Assembly: GCF_900182655.1 (NCBI RefSeq)
Contig: NZ_FXTC01000004.1
Span: forward strand, 186,001 to 250,000
Length of the DNA stretch: 64,000 bases
Direction: 5' to 3'
Origin: Chryseobacterium rhizoplanae
GTDB lineage: Bacteria; Bacteroidota; Bacteroidia; Flavobacteriales; Weeksellaceae
Shown: piece by piece, positions 7,383 to 17,100 of the stretch
Layout: each line of letters begins with the position of its first letter
Numbering within the stretch: position 1 is the first letter of the stretch
Position numbers and translations under genes: made by a program
Notes under the pieces: generated by a model
Seen by the model: the letters and a program-made list of their open reading frames with translations, nothing else
Databases searched by the model: none
Told to the model about the DNA's origin: nothing

Positions 7383-8291
7383 ATGAAAGAAGTTGTTCTG
7401 ATCACCGGAGCCAGTGGTATGATCGCCAAAGAACTGGCCAAAAAGATAGGCAAAGAATATGAAATCAGATTTCTGACCCGAAAAAAAAAACATGATCATG
7501 AATACGAATGGGATATCAGAAAAGGAACTATAGATGAAACTGCTCTGGAGAATGTTTCTCATATCATTCATCTTGCCGGTGCCAATATTTCAGAAAAGCG
7601 CTGGACACCGGAAAGAAAAAGAGAATTGATCTCCAGCCGGGTTGATTCAGCGGAATTACTTCGAAATGCTTTAAGAAAAAATAAACTCAAGCTTAAGTCC
7701 TTTATTTCAGCTTCAGGAATTAATTTTTACGGTACTGAAACTTCGGAAAAGATTTATAATGAAAATGATCCTCCCGGTAATGATTTTCTAAGTGAAGTTG
7801 TGGTCTTATGGGAACGTGCTGCAGACGATTTTAAAGAACAGGATCTGGCAGAAAGAGTGGTCAAAATACGAACAGCTGTTGTACTTTCCGAAAAAGATGG
7901 GGCTTTAAAGAAAATGATTCCTCCTATTCAATATTATATTGGATCACCTTTAGGAAGCGGCCAACAATATATGCCATGGATTCATGTTGAAGACATCTGT
8001 TCTGTTTATGAGCTTGCTTTAAAAAATCCAGCAATGGACGGAGCTTATAATGCTGCTTCTCCACAACATACTACTAACAAAGATCTTACAAAAAAGATTG
8101 CCAAAGTACTTGGAAAACCTTTATTCATGCCCAATGTTCCGGGATTTGTCTTGAAACTCATCTTCGGAGAACTGGCTACGGCTATACTGGAAGGTTCCAG
8201 AGCGTCTTCACAGAAACTTCAGGATGCAGGCTTTCATTTTAAGTTTCCGGATCTGAATGAGGCTTTAGAAGATCTATTAAAGAAGCAATAA
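7383..8291 (+). CDS. TIGR01777 family NAD(P)-dependent oxidoreductase (SDR39U1-like)
   Basis: A 302-residue extended short-chain dehydrogenase. The nucleotide-binding Gly motif is at the N-terminus (TGASGMIAKELAKKIG). The family segments HLAGANISEKRWTPERK (about 63-79) and SGINFYG are present, as is PWIHVEDICSVYELAL. The C-terminal 50 residues (PNVPGFVLKLIFGELATAIL) match the DUF1731 tail that defines the TIGR01777/YfcH group. The substrate is unknown. Member of the 5500-8886 gene run; the Crp-type regulator follows after 4 bp. Confidence 0.93.
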   Translation: MKEVVLITGASGMIAKELAKKIGKEYEIRFLTRKKKHDHEYEWDIRKGTIDETALENVSHIIHLAGANISEKRWTPERKRELISSRVDSAELLRNALRKNKLKLKSFISASGINFYGTETSEKIYNENDPPGNDFLSEVVVLWERAADDFKEQDLAERVVKIRTAVVLSEKDGALKKMIPPIQYYIGSPLGSGQQYMPWIHVEDICSVYELALKNPAMDGAYNAASPQHTTNKDLTKKIAKVLGKPLFMPNVPGFVLKLIFGELATAILEGSRASSQKLQDAGFHFKFPDLNEALEDLLKKQ

Positions 8292-8295
8292 CAGA

Positions 8296-8886
8296 ATGGG
8301 GGAAGAACATTTAATCCTAAAAAATATTTCCAGGCATATTTCGCTTACCAATCAGGAGAAATCTTATTTTCTCTCTCTATTAAAGGAAAAAAAGGTTGCT
8401 AAGAAAGAATTGATTTTACAACAGCAACAATCTTGTAAAGAAATCAATTTTGTTCAGACAGGAATTTTGAGAGCTTTTCATATGGATACCACGGGAAAAG
8501 AATCTACGATCATGTTCGCTATCTCAGACTGGTGGATCACTGATATGTATTGTTTCATCAATCAGAAACCTGCCATGCTGAATATTGAAGCTTTGGAAGA
8601 CAGCTCTGTTTTGCAGCTTCAAAAAGATCATCTGGATAACCTTTATCACAAAGTCCCGAAATTTGAACGGTTTTTCCGGATCATGATGCAAAATGCTTAC
8701 ATCAGAGAACAGCTCAGAACGATTGAAAATCTTTCTTTGCCGGCAGAAGAACGCTATTATAACTTTTTACAGAAATATCCTGAAGCGGTAAAACGGATCA
8801 GACAAAAACAAATTGCTTCTTATTTAGGGATCACTCCTGAATTTTTAAGCCTTATAAAATCCAAACAAAAAAACATTTCCTCTTAA
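8296..8886 (+). CDS. Crp/Fnr family transcriptional regulator
   Basis: A 196-residue protein with a cyclic-nucleotide-binding-like jelly roll (about 15-130: KELILQQQQSCKEINFVQTG, FAISDWWITDMYCF) and a short C-terminal helix-turn-helix (IRQKQIASYLGITPEFLSLIK). This layout is the Bacteroidota-type Crp/Fnr subgroup that lacks the canonical cAMP-binding residues; the effector is unknown. It starts 4 bp after the oxidoreductase gene and may regulate its own operon. Confidence 0.9.
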   Translation: MGEEHLILKNISRHISLTNQEKSYFLSLLKEKKVAKKELILQQQQSCKEINFVQTGILRAFHMDTTGKESTIMFAISDWWITDMYCFINQKPAMLNIEALEDSSVLQLQKDHLDNLYHKVPKFERFFRIMMQNAYIREQLRTIENLSLPAEERYYNFLQKYPEAVKRIRQKQIASYLGITPEFLSLIKSKQKNISS

Positions 8887-8938
8887 GCTATATTATTTTT
8901 TTTATTCTGAAAGTTCTGTTACTTTACCTAAAAAAATT

Positions 8939-9298
8939 ATGTTTATACTTATTGCAGGCCCTTACCGCAGCGGAACGAATGATGATCCGCAGCGTATTCA
9001 GCAGAATCTTCACAATCTTGAAGCCGTTGCTCTTCCTATTTTCAGAAAAGGACATATTCCTATTATCGGAGAATGGGTTGCATTGCCATTGATTAATCTT
9101 GCCGGATCTACCCAAATAGGTGATGAAGCATGGCAGGAAATACAATATCCCGTAGCTCATGCCCTTCTGGAAAAATGTGATGCCGTGCTGCGTATAGAAG
9201 GCGCATCAAAAGGAGCTGATGAAGATGTAAGAATAGCCAAAGAAAGATGTCTTACCATTTATTATACCATAGAAGATATTCCTTATGCAAAATCCTGA
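8939..9298 (+). CDS. DUF4406 domain-containing protein (nucleoside deoxyribosyltransferase-like fold)
   Basis: A 119-residue protein starting [11 protein letters not shown], the usual opening of DUF4406 and nucleoside 2-deoxyribosyltransferase-like proteins; the late acidic segment [21 protein letters not shown] corresponds to the second half of the active-site cleft in that superfamily. No activity has been established for DUF4406. Its last 14 bases overlap the start of nudK, so translation is probably coupled. This suggests a nucleotide-related role (inference). Confidence 0.85.
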   Translation: MFILIAGPYRSGTNDDPQRIQQNLHNLEAVALPIFRKGHIPIIGEWVALPLINLAGSTQIGDEAWQEIQYPVAHALLEKCDAVLRIEGASKGADEDVRIAKERCLTIYYTIEDIPYAKS

Positions 9299-9866
9299 TA
9301 TCAATATCCTTCAGACAGAAATCCTTTCAGATAACTGGTATACACTGAACAAAGTTACCTACTCTGTTTTGAAAAAGGATGGAACCACAGAAACTCAAAG
9401 CAGAGAAGCCTACGACCGCGGAAACGGAGCGGTTATTCTCCTTTACAACCAACTTTCAAACACGGTTATTCTAACCAGACAATTCCGGCTGCCCACTTAT
9501 ATCAACGGAAATGAGACAGGAATGCTTATTGAAGCCTGTGCAGGACTTTTGGATAATGATAATCCGGAAGATTGCATAAAACGGGAAACTGAAGAAGAAA
9601 CCGGGTATAAAATCTCCAGAGTTGAAAAGATATTTAAAGCTTATATGTCTCCCGGATCTGTTACGGAAATCCTGCATTTCTTTATCGCAGAATATTCAAA
9701 TGAAATGAAAATTACAGACGGCGGCGGATTGGAAGAGGAAGGTGAAAATATAGAAGTTCTGGAACTTTCTTTTGAGGAAGCTCTGAAAATGATTGATACA
9801 GGAGAAATCAAAGATGCTAAAACCATTATGCTTTTGCAGCATTTACGAATCAAAGGAATTATGTAG
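9285..9866 (+). CDS. nudK: GDP-mannose pyrophosphatase (Nudix hydrolase)
   Basis: A 193-residue Nudix protein that closely follows the E. coli NudK pattern: ILSDNWYTL at the start, [31 protein letters not shown], then the Nudix box from G87 to Y108 ([20 protein letters not shown]), and [18 protein letters not shown]. NudK hydrolyses GDP-mannose to GMP and mannose-1-phosphate, turning over sugar nucleotides in the cytoplasm. It overlaps the DUF4406 gene by 14 bp. The substrate assignment rests on family similarity. Confidence 0.9.
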   Translation: MQNPDINILQTEILSDNWYTLNKVTYSVLKKDGTTETQSREAYDRGNGAVILLYNQLSNTVILTRQFRLPTYINGNETGMLIEACAGLLDNDNPEDCIKRETEEETGYKISRVEKIFKAYMSPGSVTEILHFFIAEYSNEMKITDGGGLEEEGENIEVLELSFEEALKMIDTGEIKDAKTIMLLQHLRIKGIM

Positions 9867-9989
9867 AATCAGGATATCATTGATAATTGATCGATCATTA
9901 ATGATGAGTAAAATGTATGTTTAACAGATTACAGACGTTTTGGAAGTTTAAGTTCCAATCTATGAGAATTGGTACAATAATCATGAATA

Positions 9990-10667
9990 ATGAAGGTATT
10001 GGGAATAAAAATCATTAAAGTAATCGCTGTATTTTCAGTATTAATTTTCAGTATTCTAATGCTGAAAACGATTTCCCAATATACTTCTTTTGATAAAAAC
10101 ATCGGATTTCTGGTCTTTAAGCAGCAGGTAGTCGGTAATCCATACTGGATGGCTTTTTTCTACATTCATATTTTTTCTATTACGCTTTGTCTTCTGGCTG
10201 GCCTTACACAGTTTTCAAATCGGTTTTTAAAGGAAAATAGAAACCTTCATAGGATCATTGGGAAAATATATGTTTACAATATTTTGATCATCAATGTTCC
10301 GGCATGCTTCGTACTGGGATTGTTTTCAAATGGAGGCCTTATCGGAATTACAGGATTTCTGATTCAGGATGTTCTCTGGGCTTATTTCACTATTGCTGCT
10401 GTCCTTTCTATCAAAAAAGGAAATATTATCAGGCATAGAAATTATATGGTTTTAAGCTACGCGGTGACTACAACAGCCATTACTTTCAGAATTGTTAAGC
10501 ATCTGTTGTATAATGAAACACAGCATGATTATGAACTTTTTTATGGTCTGAATGTCTGGGCTGCCTTTTTGATCAACCTGACCATTGCTTATATGATTCT
10601 CAAAAAAGATCGTTTGTTAACGGGAAAAATCCAGGCTGGAAAGGAAAATACAGATACCGATAAATGA
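9990..10667 (+). CDS. DUF2306 domain-containing membrane protein
   Basis: A 225-residue inner-membrane protein with about seven hydrophobic segments. The sequence HIFSITLCLLAGLTQFSNRF with NLHRIIGKIYVYNILI, and later IIRHRNYMVLSYAVTTTAITFR, match the His-rich core of DUF2306 (COG5395). The conserved histidines (as in NLHR and IRHR) hint at metal or haem chemistry, but no function is established. Its 3' end overlaps by 51 bp a convergent small membrane-protein gene. Confidence 0.85.
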   Translation: MKVLGIKIIKVIAVFSVLIFSILMLKTISQYTSFDKNIGFLVFKQQVVGNPYWMAFFYIHIFSITLCLLAGLTQFSNRFLKENRNLHRIIGKIYVYNILIINVPACFVLGLFSNGGLIGITGFLIQDVLWAYFTIAAVLSIKKGNIIRHRNYMVLSYAVTTTAITFRIVKHLLYNETQHDYELFYGLNVWAAFLINLTIAYMILKKDRLLTGKIQAGKENTDTDK

Positions 10668-10817
10668 TACCAGGAAAAAAGATGCAATAAATATTAAGGT
10701 GTTAAAAAGAACTTCATACTTATTATTTTTTGTCCATTTATTGAAAAAACGCATTATAAGATAAGCGATTCCTCCAAAAACAACGATAATAAAAAGAAGA
10801 AAAAAATAATATATCAT
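10617..10817 (-). CDS. Small two-helix membrane protein
   Basis: A 66-residue frame with two clear hydrophobic segments (about 2-22 and 37-60) separated by a basic, polar loop (RFFNKWTKNNK). Start at 10817 and stop inside the 3' end of the convergent DUF2306 gene. The composition is that of a real small membrane protein rather than a random frame, but there is no domain match and its end overlaps a coding region, so it is a hypothesis. Confidence 0.5.
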   Translation of the reverse strand: MIYYFFLLFIIVVFGGIAYLIMRFFNKWTKNNKYEVLFNTLIFIASFFLVSFIGICIFLSSLDFSR

Positions 10818-11212
10818 GGTTTCGTGTTAATTCATGTAAAGCTATTATTTTAAATCTGAAAAAACAATCATCACAACTACGAAAAGGAACTATCAATAAT
10901 CTGATCTTTGAATTTTCATTCTAAACCTATTGAATTTGAACTTAAATCCACATAGAAGTTTGTCGAAGTCCATGCAAATTACCAGCAATATCAACTTACT
11001 TAATTTTTATTTATATTCTTTGTATACCTTATTGTGAAAGGCTTTCTATAAAAATTACATGGATAATATAACAGCAAAATGAAACCTGCAGTATAAAATC
11101 CATATAAAATTTGGAAAATCAATTGAGAAAATCTATTTAATCCTTTATATTTTGAATTTAAAGCGTTAATTTTGCACTGAAATTCAGAAAATTCGGATTC
11201 TTTCAACAGGTT
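10818..11212. other. Intergenic region, 395 bp
   Basis: AT-rich spacer between the divergent small membrane-protein gene and the secreted protein gene. It holds a TAATTTTG -7 box at 11167-11174 for the plus-strand gene and an open frame on the minus strand (11000-11206) that I do not accept as a gene. Nothing else is recognised. Confidence 0.5.
11167..11174 (+). promoter_or_regulatory. Bacteroidota -7 box for the secreted protein gene
   Basis: TAATTTTG fits TAnnTTTG; TTTA (one mismatch to TTTG) lies 19 nt upstream. The ATG at 11213 is about 38 nt downstream. Confidence 0.5.
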
Positions 11213-11983
11213 ATGTACATGAAAAAAATGATGATCGGGCTTGCTTTGGCCTTATCCATTACTATTTGGGGGCAAAAAACTCCTGCAAAAGCAACCAATC
11301 TGACACCTTACAGCTATCAGACTTTTAATTGTGATAATAAGGGGTATTTTGATTCGGCTAAATACAAAAAAGAAGAAATAGACGGAGTCAATAAGCTTTT
11401 GTACCAGTTCAATGGAGTTGTATTTGATACCCGACCTGTTTTTAAACTTTCCCAGCTTGAAGAAATCCGCCAAAACAGAGAAGCTTACTTACAGGACCTT
11501 GAAAAGCAGTATGAGGAAAAGAAAAAGGAACTGTACAGCCTTAAAGTCATTGATCTTCCAAGATGGAAAAAATTAATGGAAGAAACCATTGATTCTTTTG
11601 AAAATGAATATCAGCTGAATAAAGAAGAAATCCTGGCTTATTCTGATCCTTCCACCCTTAGAAACAGTAAATATTACAACACCTGCAGAGAACAGATTGA
11701 CGCCATATCCTCTCCGGACAGAGAAAAGATGTTTATCGCATGGAAAAATTACACTGAGCTTAAGAGTAAAAATAATGCTGATCCGAAAAGCGTAATGGCA
11801 AGATTTGATGCCAAAATGAATGATCCGCAGAAAGAAGATTATGCGCTGATAGACCTTATTGGTCTTGGCTTTCACAACTGTGCCAACAGCAGTTTCAGAC
11901 AGAAACGTGAAGATGAGGTAACTTCTTACAAGGATTTTGACAAGATCTTTACAAAGTTGAAGAGAACCTGTGATGAACCATAA
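11213..11983 (+). CDS. Secreted protein of unknown function
   Basis: A 256-residue protein with a signal peptide (KKMMIGLALALSITIWGQ, cleavage near residue 21; the ATG two codons downstream is an equally good start). The mature part is charged and mainly helical, with a coiled-coil-like stretch (about 85-140, ending ENEYQLNKEEILAY). Cysteines at about 41, 158, 222 and 253 could form disulfides. No known domain. It is monocistronic, between a TAATTTTG box and a strong terminator, and probably periplasmic. Confidence 0.8.
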   Translation: MYMKKMMIGLALALSITIWGQKTPAKATNLTPYSYQTFNCDNKGYFDSAKYKKEEIDGVNKLLYQFNGVVFDTRPVFKLSQLEEIRQNREAYLQDLEKQYEEKKKELYSLKVIDLPRWKKLMEETIDSFENEYQLNKEEILAYSDPSTLRNSKYYNTCREQIDAISSPDREKMFIAWKNYTELKSKNNADPKSVMARFDAKMNDPQKEDYALIDLIGLGFHNCANSSFRQKREDEVTSYKDFDKIFTKLKRTCDEP

Positions 11984-12029
11984 TGTTGATTCAGAAATCA
12001 AAAAAAAATTACTTATTAAAATATAATGA

Positions 12030-12057
12030 CAGTACCCAGGTTGGGTACTGTTTTTTT
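12030..12057 (+). terminator. Rho-independent terminator
   Basis: CAGTACCC (12030-12037) pairs with GGGTACTG (12043-12050) around a 5-nt loop, followed by seven T. It lies 46 bp after the secreted protein gene. Confidence 0.9.
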
Positions 12058-12173
12058 ATAGGCAGATATTTTATAGAGAACGGTTAAGGAACGGTTAAAG
12101 GAGGGTTAATAGCCTGTTATTTCTTTGTGCAAGCAACGATTACAATTATTTTCGTTCATATAAAACTCATTCC

Positions 12174-13070
12174 ATGAAACTCATTGTTATTATTCTGACT
12201 TTGTTATTTTCTATAACAGTATCAGCTCAGAAGAAACCTGTCATCCTACCCTTTTCCCTGGAAAACAATTCTGTTTATGTGTACTGTAAAGTCAATACAA
12301 CCGACAGTATAAAGTTCCTGTTTGATACAGGTGCCGATGGTTCTGTCATCAATATCAATGCAAAGAAAAAAGTACCGCTTACTATTGATGGACAGTCTGA
12401 AAACAAGGGCTCAAACGGGATAAATACAGTTGATTACAGCAGCCATAATACAGTGCAGTTTGGAAACACTCAGAAAAATGATATCCGGTTTACTCTTATT
12501 CCCTATGATTCTGCCAATTTTGACGGGGTTTTCGGAACTGATCTGATGAAAGGAAAAATCATTGAGATTGATTATCATAAAAATGAAATCCGGTTTTATG
12601 AAGAAAATGATCTGTCCATGGATTTGACGGGATATGAAAAGATGAAACTGCATATGGTCGACAACTACCCTGCTGTAGAAAGCAGTATGGTCATAAATGA
12701 TAAAGATTATTCAGGGTTTTTCGGACTTGACAGCGGAGCGGATGATGTGCTTACAATAGCTTCTCCTTTTGCTAAAAATAATGGGTTGATAAAAGTTATG
12801 AAAACCATCGGTAAGGCTACAGCAAGAGGTTCTGATGGTTCTGTCTATGAAATGCCTGTAGTTCTTTGTCCAAATGTAAAGTTTGCCCAAAAATACCTTT
12901 ATAACCTCCCGATTACACTTTCAGTCTCTACAAAAGGCATTGATGCTACGGAAAAAATGGCGGGATTTTTTGGCAATCAGTTTTTAAAAAGATTCAATAC
13001 TGTGATTGATTTTAAGAACGGATTTATTTATTTTAAGTTAAATAAAAACCTGTACTCTGAATTTAATTAG
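12174..13070 (+). CDS. Retropepsin-like aspartyl protease, exported
   Basis: A 298-residue protein with an N-terminal signal peptide (LIVIILTLLFSITVSAQ). Two pepsin-type motifs are seen: FDTGADGSVI (about 50-59), with the catalytic Asp in DTG, and FGLDSGADDVLTI (about 183-195), a second DSG-type motif. That makes it a two-lobed aspartyl protease with both half-sites on one chain, as in the aspartyl_protease_2 family common in Bacteroidota. The substrate is unknown; the location is periplasm or cell surface. No TAnnTTTG box is obvious upstream. Confidence 0.88.
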   Translation: MKLIVIILTLLFSITVSAQKKPVILPFSLENNSVYVYCKVNTTDSIKFLFDTGADGSVININAKKKVPLTIDGQSENKGSNGINTVDYSSHNTVQFGNTQKNDIRFTLIPYDSANFDGVFGTDLMKGKIIEIDYHKNEIRFYEENDLSMDLTGYEKMKLHMVDNYPAVESSMVINDKDYSGFFGLDSGADDVLTIASPFAKNNGLIKVMKTIGKATARGSDGSVYEMPVVLCPNVKFAQKYLYNLPITLSVSTKGIDATEKMAGFFGNQFLKRFNTVIDFKNGFIYFKLNKNLYSEFN

Positions 13071-13183
13071 CTGTAAAACTTAACTATACACTTTCACTGC
13101 TCTTAGTTATCATCAACCAACTCTTTAAAAAAATCCAAATAAATTAATAATGAATAAGTTATGGTTTTTTGAATTTAATTGCT

Positions 13184-13191
13184 TAATTTTG
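13184..13191 (+). promoter_or_regulatory. Bacteroidota -7 box for the J-domain/KTSC gene
   Basis: TAATTTTG fits TAnnTTTG and lies 25 nt before the ATG at 13217. No TTTG at the 19-nt position. Confidence 0.5.
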
Positions 13192-13216
13192 CACCCCGAA
13201 AATAAGGGTTAGAGAT

Positions 13217-13663
13217 ATGAAAAAAATTGGTGAACACAGAACACTTCTTGGAGTAGATAAAAATGTTACTTTAAAAGAATTAAAGACCATTTACAGAAAT
13301 GTGATGAAAGATACACATCCTGATAAATTCATTAATGATGAAGCCGGAAAAACAGAAGCTGAAGAAAAAAGCAAGTCTGTAATTGAGGCATATCACTTTT
13401 TGGTAAGCATTAATTCTGAAACACAGGATAAATACAAAGAAGAATATACAGAAACCATTACGAAATCTAACATTCAGGATTTTTATCTTGAAAAATCGAT
13501 TTTAACGGTTCAGCACCTGAACGGAAATATGTATGAGTATATGGGAGTTCCAAGAAATACTTATATCAAAATGGTTAATGCTGATTCACCAAGCCGTTTT
13601 GCAAGAAGACACATCTATGGAAACTTTATCTACAGAAAGTCCGGAGAGGCTATGGCAGATTAA
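13217..13663 (+). CDS. J-domain and KTSC domain fusion protein
   Basis: A 148-residue cytoplasmic protein. Residues about 6-75 read as a DnaJ J-domain with the diagnostic HPD tripeptide (KDTHPDKF), which normally stimulates Hsp70 ATPase. Residues about 85-145 match the KTSC domain: ILTVQHLNGNMYEYMGVPRN, then the NADSPSRFARRHIYGNFIYR tail. KTSC is a small module named after lysyl-tRNA synthetase C-termini, with unknown function. It has its own -7 box and terminator, so it is a single-gene unit. A recruitment role for DnaK is inference. Confidence 0.85.
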   Translation: MKKIGEHRTLLGVDKNVTLKELKTIYRNVMKDTHPDKFINDEAGKTEAEEKSKSVIEAYHFLVSINSETQDKYKEEYTETITKSNIQDFYLEKSILTVQHLNGNMYEYMGVPRNTYIKMVNADSPSRFARRHIYGNFIYRKSGEAMAD

Positions 13664-13683
13664 TTTTTTCGTTACAATATAGA

Positions 13684-13715
13684 AGAGCTTTCAGCATACG
13701 CTGAAAGCTCTTTTT
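13684..13715 (+). terminator. Rho-independent terminator
   Basis: AGAGCTTTCAGC (13684-13695) pairs perfectly with 13700-13711 over a 4-nt loop and is followed by a T-run, 21 bp after the KTSC gene. Confidence 0.92.
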
Positions 13716-13737
13716 GTTACCTAAAACCGGATATCAT

Positions 13738-14053
13738 GTTTTGGCTAAAGCCCGATAATGAATATTATAGAATTAAGTGGGCTAAAGCCCACTCCTATTG
13801 AATATCTTATAGTACAACTAGTGTCATTCTGAACGAAATAAAATGCAGTGAAGAATCTAATGGGTTTAATTATCAATGAGATTCTTCCTTCGTCAGAATG
13901 ACAAAATCAATAATTTAACTGTAAAAACAAACTCTTTTTCTTAGTAATAACATTTAAAAGAAAGATCTTCATAACGTTATGATTACTCATCAATAGAAAT
14001 GGGCTTTAGCCCATTTACAATAATAAAACTCATCCTTCGGCTTTAGCCAAAAC
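13738..14053. repeat. Concentric inverted-repeat element
   Basis: Four nested levels of symmetry fill the 463-bp gap between convergent genes. Outermost: GTTTTGGCTAAAGCC (13738-13752) with its exact complement at 14039-14053. Next: AGTGGGCTAAAGCCCACT (13776-13793) and AAATGGGCTTTAGCCCATTT (13997-14016), each a palindrome, with matching CTATTGA/TCAATAG beside them. Inner: GTCATTCTGA (13823-13832) with TCAGAATGAC (13893-13902). Innermost: AAGAATCT (13851-13858) with AGATTCTT (13879-13886). No open frame of interest lies inside. It resembles short repeats scattered in flavobacterial genomes (recalled, not checked). Confidence 0.85.
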
Positions 14054-14072
14054 CTATATTATATATCAACAT

Positions 14073-14105
14073 AAAAAAAGCGCCTCAGAAAATCTGAGGC
14101 GCTTT
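14073..14105 (-). terminator. Terminator of the efflux operon
   Basis: AAAGCGCCTCAGA (14077-14089) pairs perfectly with 14093-14105; on the minus strand it is followed by a T-run (A-run 14073-14079 on plus). Lies 23 bp past the RND gene stop. Confidence 0.9.
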
Positions 14106-14127
14106 CGGTTAATTAAAGGTTTAATTT

Positions 14128-17100
14128 TTATTTATCTAAATGTTTCGGCGTAAATCCGTCTTCATTCAGTTCTCTGTGTACGTAATCCGCTTTCATTTCA
14201 GCTTCGTAGTCTACTTTGTTATCTTTACCCATTCTGCGTAGAACAGAGTCAAATAGAGAGTACACTACCGGTACAATGATCAGGGTAAGGAATAGAGACG
14301 ATGTCAAACCACCGATTACTACCCATGCAAGACCTTTGTTCATCTCAGCTCCTGCACCTGTTGCTAATGCGATCGGTAACATACCGAAGATCATCGCAAT
14401 GGTTGTCATCAGGATCGGACGAAGACGAGCGTGGTTGGCTTGTACCAAGGCGTCATGAGTATTCGCTCCTGCTGCTTTTCTTGCATTCGTAAAGTCAACG
14501 ATAAGGATCGCATTCTTCGCTACCAGACCAATCAACATGATCATCCCTAGCATGGTGAAGATGTTCAGTGAGTTGGCAGTTAAGGCAAGGATTACCATTA
14601 CTCCGATCATCGCTAACGGGATTGAGAACAATACTACGAAAGGATATACGAAACTGTCATATAGTGAAACCATTACCAGGTATACCAATACGATAGCTGC
14701 TAATAAAGCAATTCCCAACGTACCGAAACCTTCCTGCTGGTTCTCCATATCTCCACTCCAGATGTAATCTACTCCAATAGGTTTTTTGTTGCTGTTCATG
14801 AACTGGTTTGCCCACTCATTAGCGACGTCCCCTACCGGTCTACCTACTGCTTTTGCTCTTACTTTTACAGAAGGAGATTTATCTCTACGTTCAAGTAAGC
14901 TTGGTCCTGAACCCATTTTTACTTCAGCAAACTGGCTTAAACGAACCTGCTGCCCCTGAGGGTTTGTAAACATAAGGTTTTTAACATCATCAATGGATTG
15001 TCTGTTGACATCTCCAAAACGGATATTAATATCATATTCATATTCTCCGGCTCTGAATTTTCCATCTGTATTTCCGTTAAATGCAGTCTGCATTGTCTGT
15101 CCTACACTTGAAAGATTTAACCCTAGAGAAGACATTTTATCTCTGTCGATACTTACCTGAACTTCAGGGCTACCAGTATCTGTAGATAATTCAGCGTCTA
15201 CAGCTCCTGGAACTTTTTTCAATAGTTCCAGAATTCTTGTCGCTTCTTTTACAGCGGTTTCGTTATCCGGCCCTGTTACAACCATTTCAATAGGAGCATT
15301 TTCAGCACCCATGATACCAATCGGAGCTGTTTTAAATTCAACTCCTGTGAATTTCTCTTCTAACTGTCTTTTTATTTTCGCAGCTTTGATGTTGGTACTT
15401 TCAGAACGCTCAGACTTATCTGTTAAATTTACCTGAACCTCAGACTGGTACGTTGTTGCCTGAGCCCCACCAAAACCTGTAGACTGCTGTCCAACGGTTG
15501 TAATAAGGTCTACAACATCTTTATCATTTCTTAAAAACTTCTCAACCTCTAATGTTAATTGGTTTGTTTTTTCAACGGTTGCATCTTTTGACAGCTCCAT
15601 TTGTACCAGGAACTGACCACGGTCAATCGGCGGGAAGAATTCACCTCCAATGAATCCGAATGCTACCAGCATGAATGAACTGATTAAGACAATGAATGTG
15701 ATCACTACTGTTGAAATTCTTCTTAATGTCGTTTTCAGACACCATTCAAGGATTCCAGTGATCCAGTGTGTAAACTTGTCAATTAATCCTTCAAACCAAA
15801 GAATGAATTTCTCAAACCAGTTTTTACCTGTCAAATGTTCCAGCTTACCGAATCTTGATGATAACCAAGGAATGATGGTAAATGAAGCCAGCAATGACAA
15901 TAAGGTTGCGATAACTACGGTGACGCAGAACTGAGCAAGAATGTTGGCTACAAGACCTGAACTCATTGCAATCGGTAAGAATACCACCACAATTACCAAT
16001 GTAATCGCTGCAACAGTAAATCCGATCTCTGAAGCTCCGTCATAAGCTGCTCTGATCTTACTTTTACCCATCTCCATGTGACGGTAAATGTTTTCCAGTA
16101 CTACGATCGCGTCATCCACCAGGATACCTACCACAAGCGATAGCCCCAGTAAACTCATAAGGTTCAAGGTATATCCCATTAAGTTCATTCCGATGAACGC
16201 TGCCACCAATGAAGCCGGGATAGAAACCATTACGATAAATGCGTTTCTGATACTGTGAAGGAATAATAACATCACAATTGCCACAAGGATAATCGCTAAG
16301 AATAAGTCGAAAATAACGTGGTTGGCTGACTCAAGGGTAAATTCTGTAGTATCGTTTACGATTTTTACTTTTACTCCCTGAACTTTGTATGCTTCTTCTA
16401 CTGTTTTAATGGTTTTCTGAACGCTTTCAGATACTGCAACCGCATTGGCATCAGATTGTTTTTTAACCTGCATCAAAATGGTCGGGAACTGGTTGAATCT
16501 CGCTACTTTTTCAACATCTTTCTGAGAGTCAAAAACTGTTGCGATATCAGACAAACGTACCTGAGCTCCGTTTTTATTGGAAACTACAAGGTTGTTCATT
16601 TCTTCAGTAGACTTATACTTTCCTGATAGCCTGATCGTAGATTTTGTAGTTCTCGTTTTCAAACTTCCTGTAGGGAAGTCAAGGTTTGATGAAAGAATAG
16701 CCTGTTGTACGTCTCCAATTGAAAGTCCGTACCCCTGAAGTTTTTTCTCATCAAGATTTACCTGAATTTCTCTCTCCTGCCCACCCACAAGATCTACTTG
16801 TGCTACACCGTTTACACGGGAGAAAATAGGTTCAATCTTTTTATCTAATAAGTCGTAAAGGTCTTTACTGTTCAGCTTATCAGATGAAATACTCATCGTG
16901 ATAATCGGTAAGTCATCTAAGGAGAACTTATTCAGAGAGGGTGCTTTTACGTCATCCGGAAGGTCTGCAAGGATGGCATTTACCTTTCTCTGGGCATCAT
17001 TCAAAGCATAGTCTACGTCGGCCCCATCGTTCAGCTGAACCATGATTACGGATAAACTCTCATATGAAGAAGATTCAACTTTTTTTACGTTTTCCAGGGA

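Noticed and set aside
11000..11206. 68-residue minus-strand frame upstream of the secreted protein gene
   Set aside because: It overlaps the promoter of the divergent gene and no promoter or domain supports it, though one hydrophobic segment leaves slight doubt.
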